From Paramesorhizobium deserti (GTDB lineage Bacteria; Pseudomonadota; Alphaproteobacteria; Rhizobiales; Rhizobiaceae), in assembly GCF_001558695.1 (NCBI RefSeq), contig NZ_LNTU01000034.1, positions 434,001 through 498,000 of the forward strand: DNA of 64,000 bases. The letters run 5' to 3'. The number at the start of each line of letters is the position of its first letter. The stretch's first letter is position 1. A program made the translations under genes and the position numbers. Of this stretch, positions 8,532 to 17,322 are shown in pieces. The notes beneath the pieces were generated by a model. That model was not told the origin of the DNA. It did no database searches and saw only the letters and a program-made list of their open reading frames with translations.

Positions 8532-9899
8532 ATGACCGCCCCCTCCCGCATCGCCGTTCTCGACATCGGCAAAACCAATGCCAAGGCCGTCATCGTCGAC
8601 GCGGAAACGGCTCGCGAAATCGCCGCGCGCACCATGCCGAACCGCGTGCTGGCCGGGCCGCCCTACCCGCACTACGATATGGACGGCCTCTGGCGTTTCT
8701 TCCTGGCCGCACTCGCCGAATTTGCCCGCGATCCCGGTTTCGACGCCATCTCGATCACCACGCATGGCGCATCGGCGGCACTCCTTGGCGAAGACGGCCT
8801 CGCCATGCCGGTACTGGACTACGAGCACACCTATCCGGACCATATCCGCGAAAGCTATGCCGCGCTGCGCCCCAATTTCGGCGAAACCTCCTCACCGCTT
8901 CTCTCCGGCGGCCTCAATCTCGGCGCGCAGCTTCATTACCAGAAAACCGCGTTCCCCGATCTTTTCGCGCGAGTGAAGACCATCCTCACCTACCCGCAAT
9001 ATTGGGCATGGCGGCTGACCGGCATTGCCGCCTGCGAAGCAACCTCGCTCGGCTGTCATACAGATCTCTGGAACCCGCGAGCAGGTTCGTTCTCATCGCT
9101 CGTGGACAGGCTGGAGATAGGATCGCTATTGGCCCCGGTACGCTCCGCTTTCGACGCGCTCGGAACCGTCCTGCCCGAAATCGCCGACCCAATCGGCCTC
9201 GACAAGCCGGTCCCTGTCCATTGCGGCATTCACGATTCCAACGCCTCCCTGCTCCCGCATCTGCTCAGGCGCGAGCCACCGTTCGCCGTCGTCTCGACCG
9301 GCACATGGGTCGTCATCTTCGGCGTCGGCGGCCATGCGGAACATCTCGACCCTCGGCGCGATACGCTCGTCAATGTCGATGCCTATCGCCGCCCCGTCCC
9401 CTCCGCCCGCTTCATGGGCGGAAGGGAGTTCGAACTGCTGATGAAGGATGCCCCCGCGAGCCATCCGAATGAAGCCGCCGCGGTATTGCCTGATGTCCTG
9501 ATCCATCAGACCATGGTGCTCCCCAGCATCGTTAAAGGCACCGGCCCTTTCCCGTCACGCGAGATGGCTTGGCTCAATGCGGAAAACCTCACACCGCCAA
9601 AACGCCACGCCGCCGCCTCGCTCTATGCCGCGCTGATGACCGATGTGAGCCTCGGGCTTGTCGGCGCGAATGGCCCGATCATCGTCGAAGGTCCTTTCGC
9701 GAAAAACAAAATCTACATCGCCACCCTTTCAGGCCTCATCGGGCGCGAGGTGCTGGCGCTTCCCGGCTCGACCGGCACCAGCCTCGGTGCGGCGATGCTC
9801 GCCGGCATGCAGCCGGGCGCGAGCGAACCCGAGTCCAATGATCTGGCTCTCCCTGAAACCTTCGCACCCTATGCGGAGACGTGGCGGAGCCTGCTTTGA
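8532..9899 (+). CDS. rhaK: Rhamnulokinase-like FGGY-family sugar kinase
   Basis: 455 residues from the ATG at 8532. The actin-like ATPase fold of FGGY kinases opens with IAVLDIGKTNAKAVIVD, the phosphate-1 motif. A second ATP motif, VVSTGTWVVIFG, lies near residue 255, and the C-terminal GSTGTSLGAAMLAG is the adenosine motif. It phosphorylates L-rhamnulose. In Rhizobium leguminosarum the kinase is also needed for rhamnose transport. An in-frame upstream start at 8334 would translate the repeat element and is not used here. No strong ribosome-binding site precedes 8532. It converges with the next gene at 10 bases. Confidence 0.88.
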   Translation: MTAPSRIAVLDIGKTNAKAVIVDAETAREIAARTMPNRVLAGPPYPHYDMDGLWRFFLAALAEFARDPGFDAISITTHGASAALLGEDGLAMPVLDYEHTYPDHIRESYAALRPNFGETSSPLLSGGLNLGAQLHYQKTAFPDLFARVKTILTYPQYWAWRLTGIAACEATSLGCHTDLWNPRAGSFSSLVDRLEIGSLLAPVRSAFDALGTVLPEIADPIGLDKPVPVHCGIHDSNASLLPHLLRREPPFAVVSTGTWVVIFGVGGHAEHLDPRRDTLVNVDAYRRPVPSARFMGGREFELLMKDAPASHPNEAAAVLPDVLIHQTMVLPSIVKGTGPFPSREMAWLNAENLTPPKRHAAASLYAALMTDVSLGLVGANGPIIVEGPFAKNKIYIATLSGLIGREVLALPGSTGTSLGAAMLAGMQPGASEPESNDLALPETFAPYAETWRSLL

Positions 9900-9909
9900 C
9901 GGACGAGCC

Positions 9910-11193
9910 TTATTTGGCTCCACGCCACTGATATTGCTCGATCGATGCAGGCTTCATCTCGATCGAGAAGCCCGGCAGCGAAGGCGGCATATAGGCCGCG
10001 TCACGAATCACGCACGGCTCGACGAAATGCTCGTGCAGATGGTCGACATATTCGATGACCCGGCCATCCTTGGTGCCCGAAACGGCGATGTAATCGATCA
10101 TCGAGAGATGCTGCACATATTCGCATAGTCCAACGCCGCCCGCATGCGGCCAGACCGGCAGGCCATATTTTGCGGCGATCAACAACACCGCCAGCACCTC
10201 GTTCAAGCCGCCCATGCGGCATGAATCGATCTGCACGATATCGATCGCGCCTTCGGCGATGAACTGCTTGAACATGATGCGGTTCTGGCACATCTCGCCG
10301 GTCGCCACCTTCACCGGGGCGATGGCCTCGCGGATTTTGCGATGGCCGGCGATATCGTCGGGGCTGGTCGGCTCCTCGATGAAATAGGGATTGCAGAAGG
10401 AGAGCTTCTTCACCCAATCGATCGCCTGATCGACTTCCCAGACCTGATTGGCGTCGATCATCAGGAAGCGGTCCGGCCCGATCGTTTCGCGGGCGATGGT
10501 GAGCCGGCGGATATCGTCCTCCAGATCGCGCCCGACCTTCATCTTCACATGGTTGAACCCGGCATCGATCGCTTCCTGGCAGAGCCGCTTCAGCTTCTCG
10601 TCGGAATAGCCGAGCCAGCCGGCTGAAGTCGTATAGCAGGGATAGCCCTCGCGCTCGAGCGTGGCGATTCGGTCCGTCTTCCCCACCTCCGCCTTCTTGA
10701 GGATCGCCAGCGCCTCCTCCGGCGTCAGCACGTCGGTCAGATAACGGAAATCGACGATACGGACGATCTCCTCCGGCGTCATCTCGCCGACCAGCCGCCA
10801 GACGGGCTTGCCCCCCTGCTTGGCGAGCAGATCCCAGACGGCATTCACCACCGCGCCGGTCGCCAGATGTATCGCACCCTTGTCCGGCCCGATCCAGCGC
10901 AACTGGCTGTCACTCGTCAGATGCCGCCAGAACGCACCGGGATTTTCACGGATGGCCTCCAATTCCTGCCCGACGACGAGATGCTTCATCGCCTCTATGG
11001 CGAGGCAGCAGATATCGTTACCGCGCCCGATGGTGAAGGTAAGTCCGTGGCCCGCCAGCCCGTCCCGGTCAGTATCCAGAATGACATAGGCGGCGGAATA
11101 ATCCGGATCCGGATTCATCGCGTCCGACCCGTCGAGACTTTGCGACGTCGGAAAACGTAAGTCGAAAACACGAAGATCGGTAATACGGGCCAC
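9910..11193 (-). CDS. L-fuconate dehydratase (enolase superfamily)
   Basis: 427 residues from the GTG at 11193, which has AGAGG six bases upstream. It dehydrates L-fuconate to 2-keto-3-deoxy-L-fuconate with Mg2+. All mandelate-racemase-group residues are present: K217 and K219 in HVKMKVG, metal ligands D247, E273 and E300, and the general acid H350 in VWPHAGG. These match, one residue earlier, the catalytic set known for Xanthomonas FucD (K218, K220, D248, E274, E301, H351), so the functional call is strong. The open frame continues upstream through repeat copy B to 11304, which is not credible protein. First gene of a reverse cluster dealing with deoxysugar acids. Confidence 0.9.
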   Translation of the reverse strand: MARITDLRVFDLRFPTSQSLDGSDAMNPDPDYSAAYVILDTDRDGLAGHGLTFTIGRGNDICCLAIEAMKHLVVGQELEAIRENPGAFWRHLTSDSQLRWIGPDKGAIHLATGAVVNAVWDLLAKQGGKPVWRLVGEMTPEEIVRIVDFRYLTDVLTPEEALAILKKAEVGKTDRIATLEREGYPCYTTSAGWLGYSDEKLKRLCQEAIDAGFNHVKMKVGRDLEDDIRRLTIARETIGPDRFLMIDANQVWEVDQAIDWVKKLSFCNPYFIEEPTSPDDIAGHRKIREAIAPVKVATGEMCQNRIMFKQFIAEGAIDIVQIDSCRMGGLNEVLAVLLIAAKYGLPVWPHAGGVGLCEYVQHLSMIDYIAVSGTKDGRVIEYVDHLHEHFVEPCVIRDAAYMPPSLPGFSIEMKPASIEQYQWRGAK

Positions 11194-11227
11194 GGGGAAC
11201 CTCTTATGTTGGTATGTGCGGTATTCA

Positions 11228-11382
11228 CCCCCCTCTGGCCTGCCGGCCATCTCCCGCACAAGGAGGGAGATTACGCCTTCATAGATGTGCGGCACCAATC
11301 GCAACCGTCACAGGAAGAGAGCGGTTAGCCATGCCAGCCAATCTCCCCTTGTGGGGGAGATGCCCGGCAGGGCAGAGGGGGG
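11228..11382. repeat. RIME-like intergenic element, full-length copy B
   Basis: About 155 bases, aligning end to end with copy A at 8353: the same terminal inverted repeats (CCCCCCTCTGGCCTGCCGGC and its partner), the same two internal ATCTCCC hairpins and a clearly related centre (GGCACCAATCGCAACCGT against AGCATCAATCGCCAACGT). It fills most of the gap between the fuconate dehydratase and the FAH-family gene. Confidence 0.8.
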
Positions 11383-11396
11383 TTATCGATAAGCGC

Positions 11397-12242
11397 CTAA
11401 ATATCAGCCTTCACATTCTGCTTCTGTGTACCCAACCCCTCGATCCCGAGCTCGACCACGTCGCCGGCCTTGAGATAGCGCGGCGGCTTCATGCCCATGC
11501 CCACGCCGGGCGGCGTGCCGGTGGAGATGATATCGCCCGGCTGCAGCGACATGAACTGGCTGAGATAGGAGACCAGATACCGCACGCCATAGACCATGGT
11601 CTTCGACGAACCGTCCTGCATCGTCTCGCCATTGACCTTGAGCCACATGGAAAGATTCTGCGGGTCGGCCACCTCGTCCTTGGTGACGAGCCAGGGACCG
11701 GTCGGGCCGAACGTGTCGCAGGATTTGCCCTTGGTCCACTGGCCGGCGCGCTCCGCCTGGAAGGCGCGTTCGCTGACATCATGCGCGGTGCAATAACCGG
11801 CGACGTAATCCAGCGCATCCTCTTCACTCACATATTTGGCCGTCTTGCCGATGACGACGCCGAGCTCGACTTCCCAGTCGGTCTTTTCAGAGCCGCGCGG
11901 AATGAGGATATCGTCATTCGGGCCGACGATCGCCGAGGTCGCCTTCATGAAGATAACCGGCTCCGGCGGCACCGCCAATCCGGATTCGGCGGCATGGTCG
12001 GCATAGTTCAAACCGATGCAGATGAACTTGCCGGTCCCGGCGACGCAGGGGCCAAGGCGCGGGCTGCCGGAGACGAGCGGAAGGCTCTCGGCATCGATCT
12101 CGCCAAGTTTGGCCAGGGCATCAGGCGCGAGCACCGCGCCGGCAATATCGTTCACATGGCCGGAAAGGTCGCGAATATTGCCGTTTTTGTCGAGAAGGCC
12201 CGGCTTTTCGTTTCCTGCCTCGCCATATCGCAGCAGCTTCAT
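11397..12242 (-). CDS. FAH-family hydrolase, probable 2,4-didehydro-3-deoxy-L-fuconate hydrolase
   Basis: 281 residues from the ATG at 12242, preceded by AAGGAGA. The catalytic fold of fumarylacetoacetate hydrolases is recognised from FICIGLNYADHAAESG, the metal-binding DWEVELGVVIG (acidic residues near 133-138) and the C-terminal GDIISTGTPPGVGMG. In the non-phosphorylative fucose pathway this family splits 2,4-diketo-3-deoxy-L-fuconate into pyruvate and L-lactate. The neighbours fuconate dehydratase and a short-chain dehydrogenase supply exactly that substrate. Other FAH members are acylpyruvases, so the substrate is inferred from context. Confidence 0.85.
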   Translation of the reverse strand: MKLLRYGEAGNEKPGLLDKNGNIRDLSGHVNDIAGAVLAPDALAKLGEIDAESLPLVSGSPRLGPCVAGTGKFICIGLNYADHAAESGLAVPPEPVIFMKATSAIVGPNDDILIPRGSEKTDWEVELGVVIGKTAKYVSEEDALDYVAGYCTAHDVSERAFQAERAGQWTKGKSCDTFGPTGPWLVTKDEVADPQNLSMWLKVNGETMQDGSSKTMVYGVRYLVSYLSQFMSLQPGDIISTGTPPGVGMGMKPPRYLKAGDVVELGIEGLGTQKQNVKADI

Positions 12243-12263
12243 GTCTGTCTCCTTGTATGAATT

Positions 12264-12320
12264 GAGGGAGTAGGTGAGTAGGGAAAACATATTCCCCTAT
12301 TCCCTTACTCCCATACTCCC
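12264..12320. repeat. GGGAGTA-family inverted repeat, short copy
   Basis: Left arm GAGGGAGTAGGTGAGTAGGG and right arm CCCCTATTCCCTTACTCCC, with a short AT-rich loop and a trailing ATACTCCC. It fills the 78-base gap between the FAH-family gene and the dehydrogenase. A longer relative is at 32488-32579. Confidence 0.75.
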
Positions 12321-13055
12321 TTAATTAGTCCACCCGCCGTCGATGACATATGCCTGCCCCGTCGTATAGGTGGCGCCGGCGAGATAAACGGCGAGATCGG
12401 CAATTTCTTCCGGTGTTCCCAGGCGTCCCATCGGCTGGCGCGAGATAAATGCCGCGCGCGCGGCATCGTAGTCGCCCTGCGCGCGCATACGCTCTTCCAA
12501 AGACGGGCTCTCCACCGTGCCGGGGCAGATCGCCATGCAGCGTATGCCCTGCCCGACATAATCCGCTGCCACCGATTTCGTCAGCCCGATCACCGCCGCC
12601 TTGGTGACGCTATAGGCGAAGCGGTTCGGCACGCCCTTGATGCTGCTCGCCACCGAAGCCATGTTGATGATTGCGCCGCCGCCATTCGCGATCATGCCAG
12701 GCAGGACCGCGCGGATGGTGCGCACCATCGAGCGGAGATTGAGATCGAAGGCGAAATCGAGATCCTCGTCCTTCATATCCAGGATCGAGCCGGAATGGAC
12801 GAAGCCGGCGCAGTTGAAGAGCACATCGACAGTGCCGATCTCGGCTGCGGCCTGCGTCACGGCGGCGGTATCCAGCACGTCCAGCCTGCGCACGGAAATG
12901 CCGGACTCGTTCGCAAGCGTGGCAAGCGCTTTCTCGTTGATATCCGTGGCATGCACCGTTGCGCCCGCACGCGCGAAGGCGAGCGCCGTCGCCTTGCCGA
13001 TACCCTGTCCCGCCGCCGTCACCAGAACCGTCTTGTCCCTGAATTTCTCACTCAT
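12321..13055 (-). CDS. Short-chain dehydrogenase, probable 2-keto-3-deoxy-L-fuconate dehydrogenase
   Basis: 244 residues from the ATG at 13055, preceded by GGAGAAT. Classical SDR: cofactor motif VTAAGQGIG near residue 14, NCAG near 82, catalytic Ser in MASVASS and YxxxK in YSVTKAAVIGLTKS. Acidic D at the end of the second strand (HATDINEK) indicates NAD+ preference. In the known fucose route an SDR oxidises 2-keto-3-deoxy-L-fuconate at C4 to the diketo acid, which the adjacent hydrolase then cleaves. It could instead be the L-fucose dehydrogenase; sequence alone does not decide. Confidence 0.85.
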   Translation of the reverse strand: MSEKFRDKTVLVTAAGQGIGKATALAFARAGATVHATDINEKALATLANESGISVRRLDVLDTAAVTQAAAEIGTVDVLFNCAGFVHSGSILDMKDEDLDFAFDLNLRSMVRTIRAVLPGMIANGGGAIINMASVASSIKGVPNRFAYSVTKAAVIGLTKSVAADYVGQGIRCMAICPGTVESPSLEERMRAQGDYDAARAAFISRQPMGRLGTPEEIADLAVYLAGATYTTGQAYVIDGGWTN

Positions 13056-13073
13056 CTCAATTCTCCGGATTTT

Positions 13074-13125
13074 GAGCATGATCCCGAAAAGTTGCAGACT
13101 TTTCGGATAAGATCATGTGGCTAAA
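13074..13125. repeat. GAGCATGATCCCGAAAAG-family repeat, full copy 2
   Basis: Reads GAGCATGATCCCGAAAAGTT, then a centre with ACTTTTCGG pairing against CCGAAAAGT, and ends GATCATGTGGCTAAAT. The CTA at 13121-13123 is, on the reverse strand, the stop codon of the MaoC-family gene, so the repeat supplies the end of that reading frame. Confidence 0.8.
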
Positions 13126-13570
13126 TACCTCGCCGCTCGGCGATCAGGATATGGTCCGCGGCAAGCACCACCTCGCCGCGCTGGTTGATCACCTCGCACC
13201 GCTCGACAACGCGGCCATGGCCGGGACGCTTGGGATCATCTTCCTTGGCCGCGATGGTGACGCGCGTGTGGATCGTGTCGCCGATGAACACCGGCCGCAC
13301 GAAGCGCAGGCGATCATATCCATAGGAGAAAGCGACGGGATTGATAAGGCTCGCGGTCAGCCCAACGCCGATCGAGAACACCATCGTCCCATGCGCGACG
13401 CGTTGGCCGAACGGCGTGGTCTTGGCGAATTCAGCATCCATGTGATGTGGGAAGAAATCGCCGGTGTGCCCGGCATGGACGACGAAATCCGTCTCCGTGA
13501 TGGTGCGCCCCGTGGTAGCGCGCACATGGCCGAGCTCATAGTCTTCGAAATAGATGGTTTGTTCAGCCAT
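13121..13570 (-). CDS. MaoC-family hydratase/dehydratase
   Basis: 149 residues from the ATG at 13570. A single hot-dog domain with the hydratase motif: the aspartate and histidine in [20 protein letters not shown] (residues 30-49), then [18 protein letters not shown]. MaoC enzymes hydrate enoyl-thioesters, or in some clusters dehydrate other acids. It lies between a short-chain dehydrogenase and a Gfo/Idh oxidoreductase in a deoxysugar cluster, where no step of the known L-fucose route calls for it. The stop lies inside a dispersed repeat. Family assignment is firm; substrate unknown. Confidence 0.85.
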   Translation of the reverse strand: MAEQTIYFEDYELGHVRATTGRTITETDFVVHAGHTGDFFPHHMDAEFAKTTPFGQRVAHGTMVFSIGVGLTASLINPVAFSYGYDRLRFVRPVFIGDTIHTRVTIAAKEDDPKRPGHGRVVERCEVINQRGEVVLAADHILIAERRGI

Positions 13571-13577
13571 ATCTGCC

Positions 13578-14645
13578 TCAGGGTCTTGGATCGAGCGGCG
13601 TTGCGGGAGCCGCGCTCGACCGGTATGCGCTTTCGACCAGCGCCATCGTGCTCCATGCGTCCTCCACGGAACTGACGAGCTCCTTGTCCTCGCCCGCCGC
13701 AAAGCGCTGCAGGTTCGCCATGCGCCCGACGAACGCATCCGGGAACCATGCACCCTCAAGCGGCACCGTCACCCAACCATCCCCGCCCCTGGGATAAATC
13801 TCCAGCACATCCGGCTCACCGCGCGGATAATCGAGATTGACGCCGAGCTTCACATAGGCCGCTCCTGAAGTGCCGCAGATGCGGAACTCGCAGGCCTGGT
13901 ATTTGCGTCCGAACTTATGGTCGTGATTGATCGAGAGCGCGCAGCGCACCCTCTCGCCATAGTCGAGGATGGCGCTCGTCCGCGTCTGCGCCACCTTGTG
14001 GTTCGGATGTCCCATCGTCTTGGCGTGAACGCCTTGTGGATCGCCCAGCACCTGCCGGATGAGATCGAGATAATGGATCGAATGCATGGCGATCTCGACC
14101 CGCGGCAGACCGTTGAGGAACGGCCAGAGCTGCCAGGGCGTATCGAGCGCCAGCCAGGCGTCGAAATCGACCACCTCGCCAAGCCAGCCCTGGTGAATGG
14201 CATCCTTCAAAGCCAGCATCATCGGCGCAAAGCGGAGCTGGAAATTGATCGCCGCGATAAGCTTTTTTTCACGGCAGACGCCCAAGATTTCCCGCGCCTC
14301 GGTGAGCGTATTGCCCATCGGCTTCTGGATAAGCACCGTCGCGCCATCCGGCAGCACTTTCAGCACTTCGGCATGACGGCCCGGCGGAGTCGCCAGATCG
14401 AACACCGCATTCTCGACCGCCGCCGCCTCTGCAATGGAAGAAAACGCCTTCACGCCCCAGTCATCCGCAAGCTTCTGCGCCTTCGCCTGATCGGGATCGA
14501 AAAGCCCGGCAATCGGAAACCCGCCCTTGCGATACGCCGGATAATGTGCGTCCCCGACGATGGACCCCGCGCCGAAGGTGACGATGGGGCGAGGATTGGC
14601 CGGCAGCGGCCAGGATTGGTTGAGAATTGTGGGATCGAAGGTCAC
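13578..14645 (-). CDS. Gfo/Idh/MocA-family NAD(P)-dependent oxidoreductase
   Basis: 355 residues from the GTG at 14645, which has GGGAAGGG eight bases upstream; an ATG at 14663 has no such site. The Rossmann domain occupies the first 120 residues, although the usual GxGxxG is altered to [13 protein letters not shown]. The EKP-like motif is [13 protein letters not shown]. The second half is the alpha/beta substrate domain with the metal/sugar motif [18 protein letters not shown]. Members oxidise sugars, inositols or sugar acids. It could be the sugar dehydrogenase starting the pathway here. Seven bases separate it from the MaoC gene. Confidence 0.82.
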   Translation of the reverse strand: MTFDPTILNQSWPLPANPRPIVTFGAGSIVGDAHYPAYRKGGFPIAGLFDPDQAKAQKLADDWGVKAFSSIAEAAAVENAVFDLATPPGRHAEVLKVLPDGATVLIQKPMGNTLTEAREILGVCREKKLIAAINFQLRFAPMMLALKDAIHQGWLGEVVDFDAWLALDTPWQLWPFLNGLPRVEIAMHSIHYLDLIRQVLGDPQGVHAKTMGHPNHKVAQTRTSAILDYGERVRCALSINHDHKFGRKYQACEFRICGTSGAAYVKLGVNLDYPRGEPDVLEIYPRGGDGWVTVPLEGAWFPDAFVGRMANLQRFAAGEDKELVSSVEDAWSTMALVESAYRSSAAPATPLDPRP

Positions 14646-14685
14646 GGGGCTACCCTTCCCCATTGGAGATTTTAATAGAAGCGCT

Positions 14686-14702
14686 GGCAGGGCAGAGGGG
14701 GG
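14686..14702. repeat. RIME-like element, right-end fragment
   Basis: Only the terminal GGCAGGGCAGAGGGGGG of the element seen at 8353 and 11228 remains, immediately upstream of the Gfo/Idh gene. Confidence 0.65.
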
Positions 14703-14770
14703 TGAACAACGCTTCCGTTAAAACAGAACCCACTCTGGAAACCGCGAGAAACGGAATATCCTCGACCACG

Positions 14771-15100
14771 TCAATCAAGATGAAACACCTCGTCCATCAT
14801 CGCCCACCACTCGCCTTCCTTGCGGGTCGAGAGCGGAACCTGGCAGGGCATGCAGACCGACCACCATTCCTGGTTTTTCTTGTCAGTGGCCATTTTCGCC
14901 ATATCGGCCTCGAAATCACTTCCGTGATATTCCCAATAGCCGAAGAGCAGATTCTCCGGCTCGCGCAGGAAGATGGAATAATTACGGATGTTGCAGGCCG
15001 ATATCAGCGCCAGGATTTCCGGCCACACCGCCGCATGAAGGCGTTTGTACTCCGCGACTTTCTCCGGATTTAGCCCGATGACCATTCCCATTCGCTGCAT
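14771..15100 (-). CDS. L-rhamnose-mutarotase-family protein, probable L-fucose mutarotase
   Basis: 109 residues from the ATG at 15100. Paralogue of RhaU in this window: MVIGLNPEKVAEYKRLHAAV near the start, NYSIFLREPENLLFGYWEY centrally and the tryptophan pair in NQEWWSVCMPCQVPL. The family equilibrates pyranose anomers of 6-deoxyhexoses. Its place in the fuconate cluster, three bases after the second enolase-superfamily gene, points to L-fucose or a related sugar. It carries a cysteine pair (CMPC) absent from RhaU. Confidence 0.85.
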   Translation of the reverse strand: MQRMGMVIGLNPEKVAEYKRLHAAVWPEILALISACNIRNYSIFLREPENLLFGYWEYHGSDFEADMAKMATDKKNQEWWSVCMPCQVPLSTRKEGEWWAMMDEVFHLD

Positions 15101-15103
15101 GGC

Positions 15104-16216
15104 TCAGGTCCTTATCTCGGTGGTGAATTCGGGGATGCTGCGGGCGGTGAGCGCCTCCCAGTCCCAATCGATGCCGATACCCGGCGCATCCGGCGCGATC
15201 GCATGACCGTTCTCGATGCGCATCGAACTCTGCGTCAGATCATCAAGCTGCGGAATGTATTCGACGTATTTGCCGTTCGGCACGGCGCAGACGAGGCTCA
15301 CATGCAGCTCCATCAGGAAATGCGGGCAGATCGGCATGTCGAAGCTCTCCGCCAGATGCGCCACCTTCAGCCATGGCGTGATGCCGCCGATGCGCGCCAC
15401 ATCCACCTGCACGATGGAGCAGGCACCCTTCTGCATATATTCGCGGAAATGCCGGATCGAGTAGAGCGATTCCCCCACCGCGACAGGCGTGTTCGTTGCT
15501 CTCGACAGCCGGACATGCCCGTCGATGTCGTCGGCGGGAAGCGGTTCCTCCAGCCAGGCAAGATCGATATCCCGCAGCACATGCGAACGGCGGATTGCCT
15601 CATCGAGCGTGAAGCCCTGATTGGCGTCGGTCATGATCTCGAAGCCGGACCCGAGCGCATCACGCATGGCCGAGAGCCGGTCGAGATCTTCCGAACCATG
15701 CGGACGCCCGATCTTCACCTTCGAGCCGCGAAAGCCCTTTTCCTTCGCCGCCAGCGCATCCTCGACAAGCGCTTGCTTCTCGATATGCAGCCAGCCGCCC
15801 TCGGTCGTATAGAGCGGGCAGCGGTTCTTCGCCCCGCCCGCGAGCTTCCACAGCGGCAGGTTCTGTTTCTTGGCCCGCAAATCCCACAGCGCCGTGTCGA
15901 TGGCCGCCAGCGCCAGCGCAGTGATCGCCCCCACGGTCGTGGCATGGGTGGCGAATTCCAGCTTGCGCCAGATCGCCTCGATGCAGTCAGCATCGTCGCC
16001 GAGAATGCGCGACGCAAGGTGATCCGACAGGAGCCGCATGACAGACGAGCCACCCGTGCCGATCGTATAACTGTAGCCTGTTCCGGTCGCGCCATCGGAA
16101 TCGGTGATGGTGACGATGGGCGTCTCCTGGCTGACAAAGCTCTGGATCGCGTCCGTCCGCAAGGTTTTGGGCGGCAGGTCGACCATCCGCAGGTCTATTT
16201 TCTCGATTCTCGCCAT
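15104..16216 (-). CDS. Enolase-superfamily sugar-acid dehydratase of the mandelate racemase group, substrate uncertain
   Basis: 370 residues from the ATG at 16216. It is distinct from the fuconate dehydratase at 9910. The barrel carries K166 and K168 in SKVKIG, metal ligands D198, E223 and E249, and H299 in ICPHFLMELH, so the acid/base pair of the mandelate racemase group is complete. The N-terminal capping domain (residues 1-120) determines the substrate and is not one I can match. It could act on L-galactonate, L-lyxonate, galactarate or a rhamnonate-like acid. The start lies one base from the end of the ABC ATPase gene, within the import operon. Confidence 0.82.
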   Translation of the reverse strand: MARIEKIDLRMVDLPPKTLRTDAIQSFVSQETPIVTITDSDGATGTGYSYTIGTGGSSVMRLLSDHLASRILGDDADCIEAIWRKLEFATHATTVGAITALALAAIDTALWDLRAKKQNLPLWKLAGGAKNRCPLYTTEGGWLHIEKQALVEDALAAKEKGFRGSKVKIGRPHGSEDLDRLSAMRDALGSGFEIMTDANQGFTLDEAIRRSHVLRDIDLAWLEEPLPADDIDGHVRLSRATNTPVAVGESLYSIRHFREYMQKGACSIVQVDVARIGGITPWLKVAHLAESFDMPICPHFLMELHVSLVCAVPNGKYVEYIPQLDDLTQSSMRIENGHAIAPDAPGIGIDWDWEALTARSIPEFTTEIRT

Positions 16217-16217
16217 G

Positions 16218-17315
16218 TCAGCCCCGCAAGGTCCGGCCGGTTTCGGCGGAAAAGAGATGCGCCTGCGACAGATCAAGGCTCATCGCGATCTTCTCGCCCG
16301 CCGCCAGCGGTTTCGGATTGAGCATCCGCGACACCCAATCGCGCTTGTTGAAGCCGACGAACACCAGCGTCTCGTTGCCGAGTGGTTCGGTGATCGACAC
16401 CGGAAGGTCGAGTTGATGGATATCCGTCGTATCCGCCGAGGATAGGCCGTGCCCGGTCGGATAGATATCATCTGGCCTGAGACCGAACACGACCTTCTGC
16501 CCCACCGTCACCCGCTCATGAAACTGAGCCGGCAGCGGCAGACTGTCACCCGATGCGAAGACCAGCTTTCCGTCATCGACAACAGCCTCATCGAGGTTCA
16601 TCGGCGGCGAGCCGATAAAGCCCGCGACGAAGCGCGTCGCCGGAAAGCGGAACACCTCGTCCGGCATGCCCACCTGCTCGATATGGCCGTCGCGCATGAT
16701 GACGATGCGGTCGGAGAGCGTCATAGCCTCCACCTGATCGTGCGTCACATAGATGATGGTGGATTGCACCTTGGAATGCAGCTTCTTGATCTCGGTGCGC
16801 ATCTGCGTCCTGAGCTTCGCGTCGAGATTGGAAAGCGGCTCGTCGAATAGGAACACCTCCGGCTGGCGCACGATGGCGCGGCCCATGGCGACGCGCTGGC
16901 GCTGCCCACCGGAAAGCTGCGACGGGCGGCGCTCCAGGAGCGGCTTCAGTTCCAGAATGTCCGCCGCCGCCTCGACCCGCTCGTCGATCTCCTTCTGCGG
17001 CCGCTTGGCGATTTTCAGCGAGAAGCCCATGTTCTCGCGCACCGTCATATGCGGGTAAAGCGCGTAGGACTGGAACACCATCGAGATGTTCCGCGCCCGG
17101 GGCGGCAGGTCGTTGACCACCTTGCCGCCGATCTCCAGCGCGCCGTCGCTGATGTCCTCCAGCCCCGCGATCATGCGCAGCGTGGTCGATTTCCCACAGC
17201 CGGACGGACCGACCAGCGCCACGAACTCGCGATCCCTAACGTCGAGGTCGATGCCATGCACCACTTCGACCGTGCCGTAGCGTTTGACGAGTTTCTTGAG
17301 CGAAACGGTAGCCAT
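16218..17315 (-). CDS. Carbohydrate ABC transporter ATP-binding protein (UgpC/MsmK type)
   Basis: 365 residues. The ABC domain has Walker [10 protein letters not shown] (36-44), signature LSGGQ (134-138), Walker B VFLFDEP (154-160) and the H-loop in [11 protein letters not shown]. It is followed by a C-terminal TOBE/OB-fold regulatory domain from about residue 240, as in MalK and UgpC. It powers the importer formed with the two permeases and the binding protein upstream in the same operon. Seven bases separate it from the permease gene. The substrate is inferred from the neighbouring deoxysugar enzymes. Confidence 0.9.
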   Translation of the reverse strand: MATVSLKKLVKRYGTVEVVHGIDLDVRDREFVALVGPSGCGKSTTLRMIAGLEDISDGALEIGGKVVNDLPPRARNISMVFQSYALYPHMTVRENMGFSLKIAKRPQKEIDERVEAAADILELKPLLERRPSQLSGGQRQRVAMGRAIVRQPEVFLFDEPLSNLDAKLRTQMRTEIKKLHSKVQSTIIYVTHDQVEAMTLSDRIVIMRDGHIEQVGMPDEVFRFPATRFVAGFIGSPPMNLDEAVVDDGKLVFASGDSLPLPAQFHERVTVGQKVVFGLRPDDIYPTGHGLSSADTTDIHQLDLPVSITEPLGNETLVFVGFNKRDWVSRMLNPKPLAAGEKIAMSLDLSQAHLFSAETGRTLRG

Positions 17316-17322
17316 GAAAGCG

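Noticed and set aside
11194-11304. N-terminal extension of the fuconate dehydratase
   Set aside because: It runs into the same repeat family; the GTG at 11193 has a ribosome site and gives the numbering of known FucD.
15203-16321. 372-residue open frame opposite the second enolase-superfamily gene
   Set aside because: Arginine/histidine-rich shadow; the opposite strand has complete catalytic motifs.
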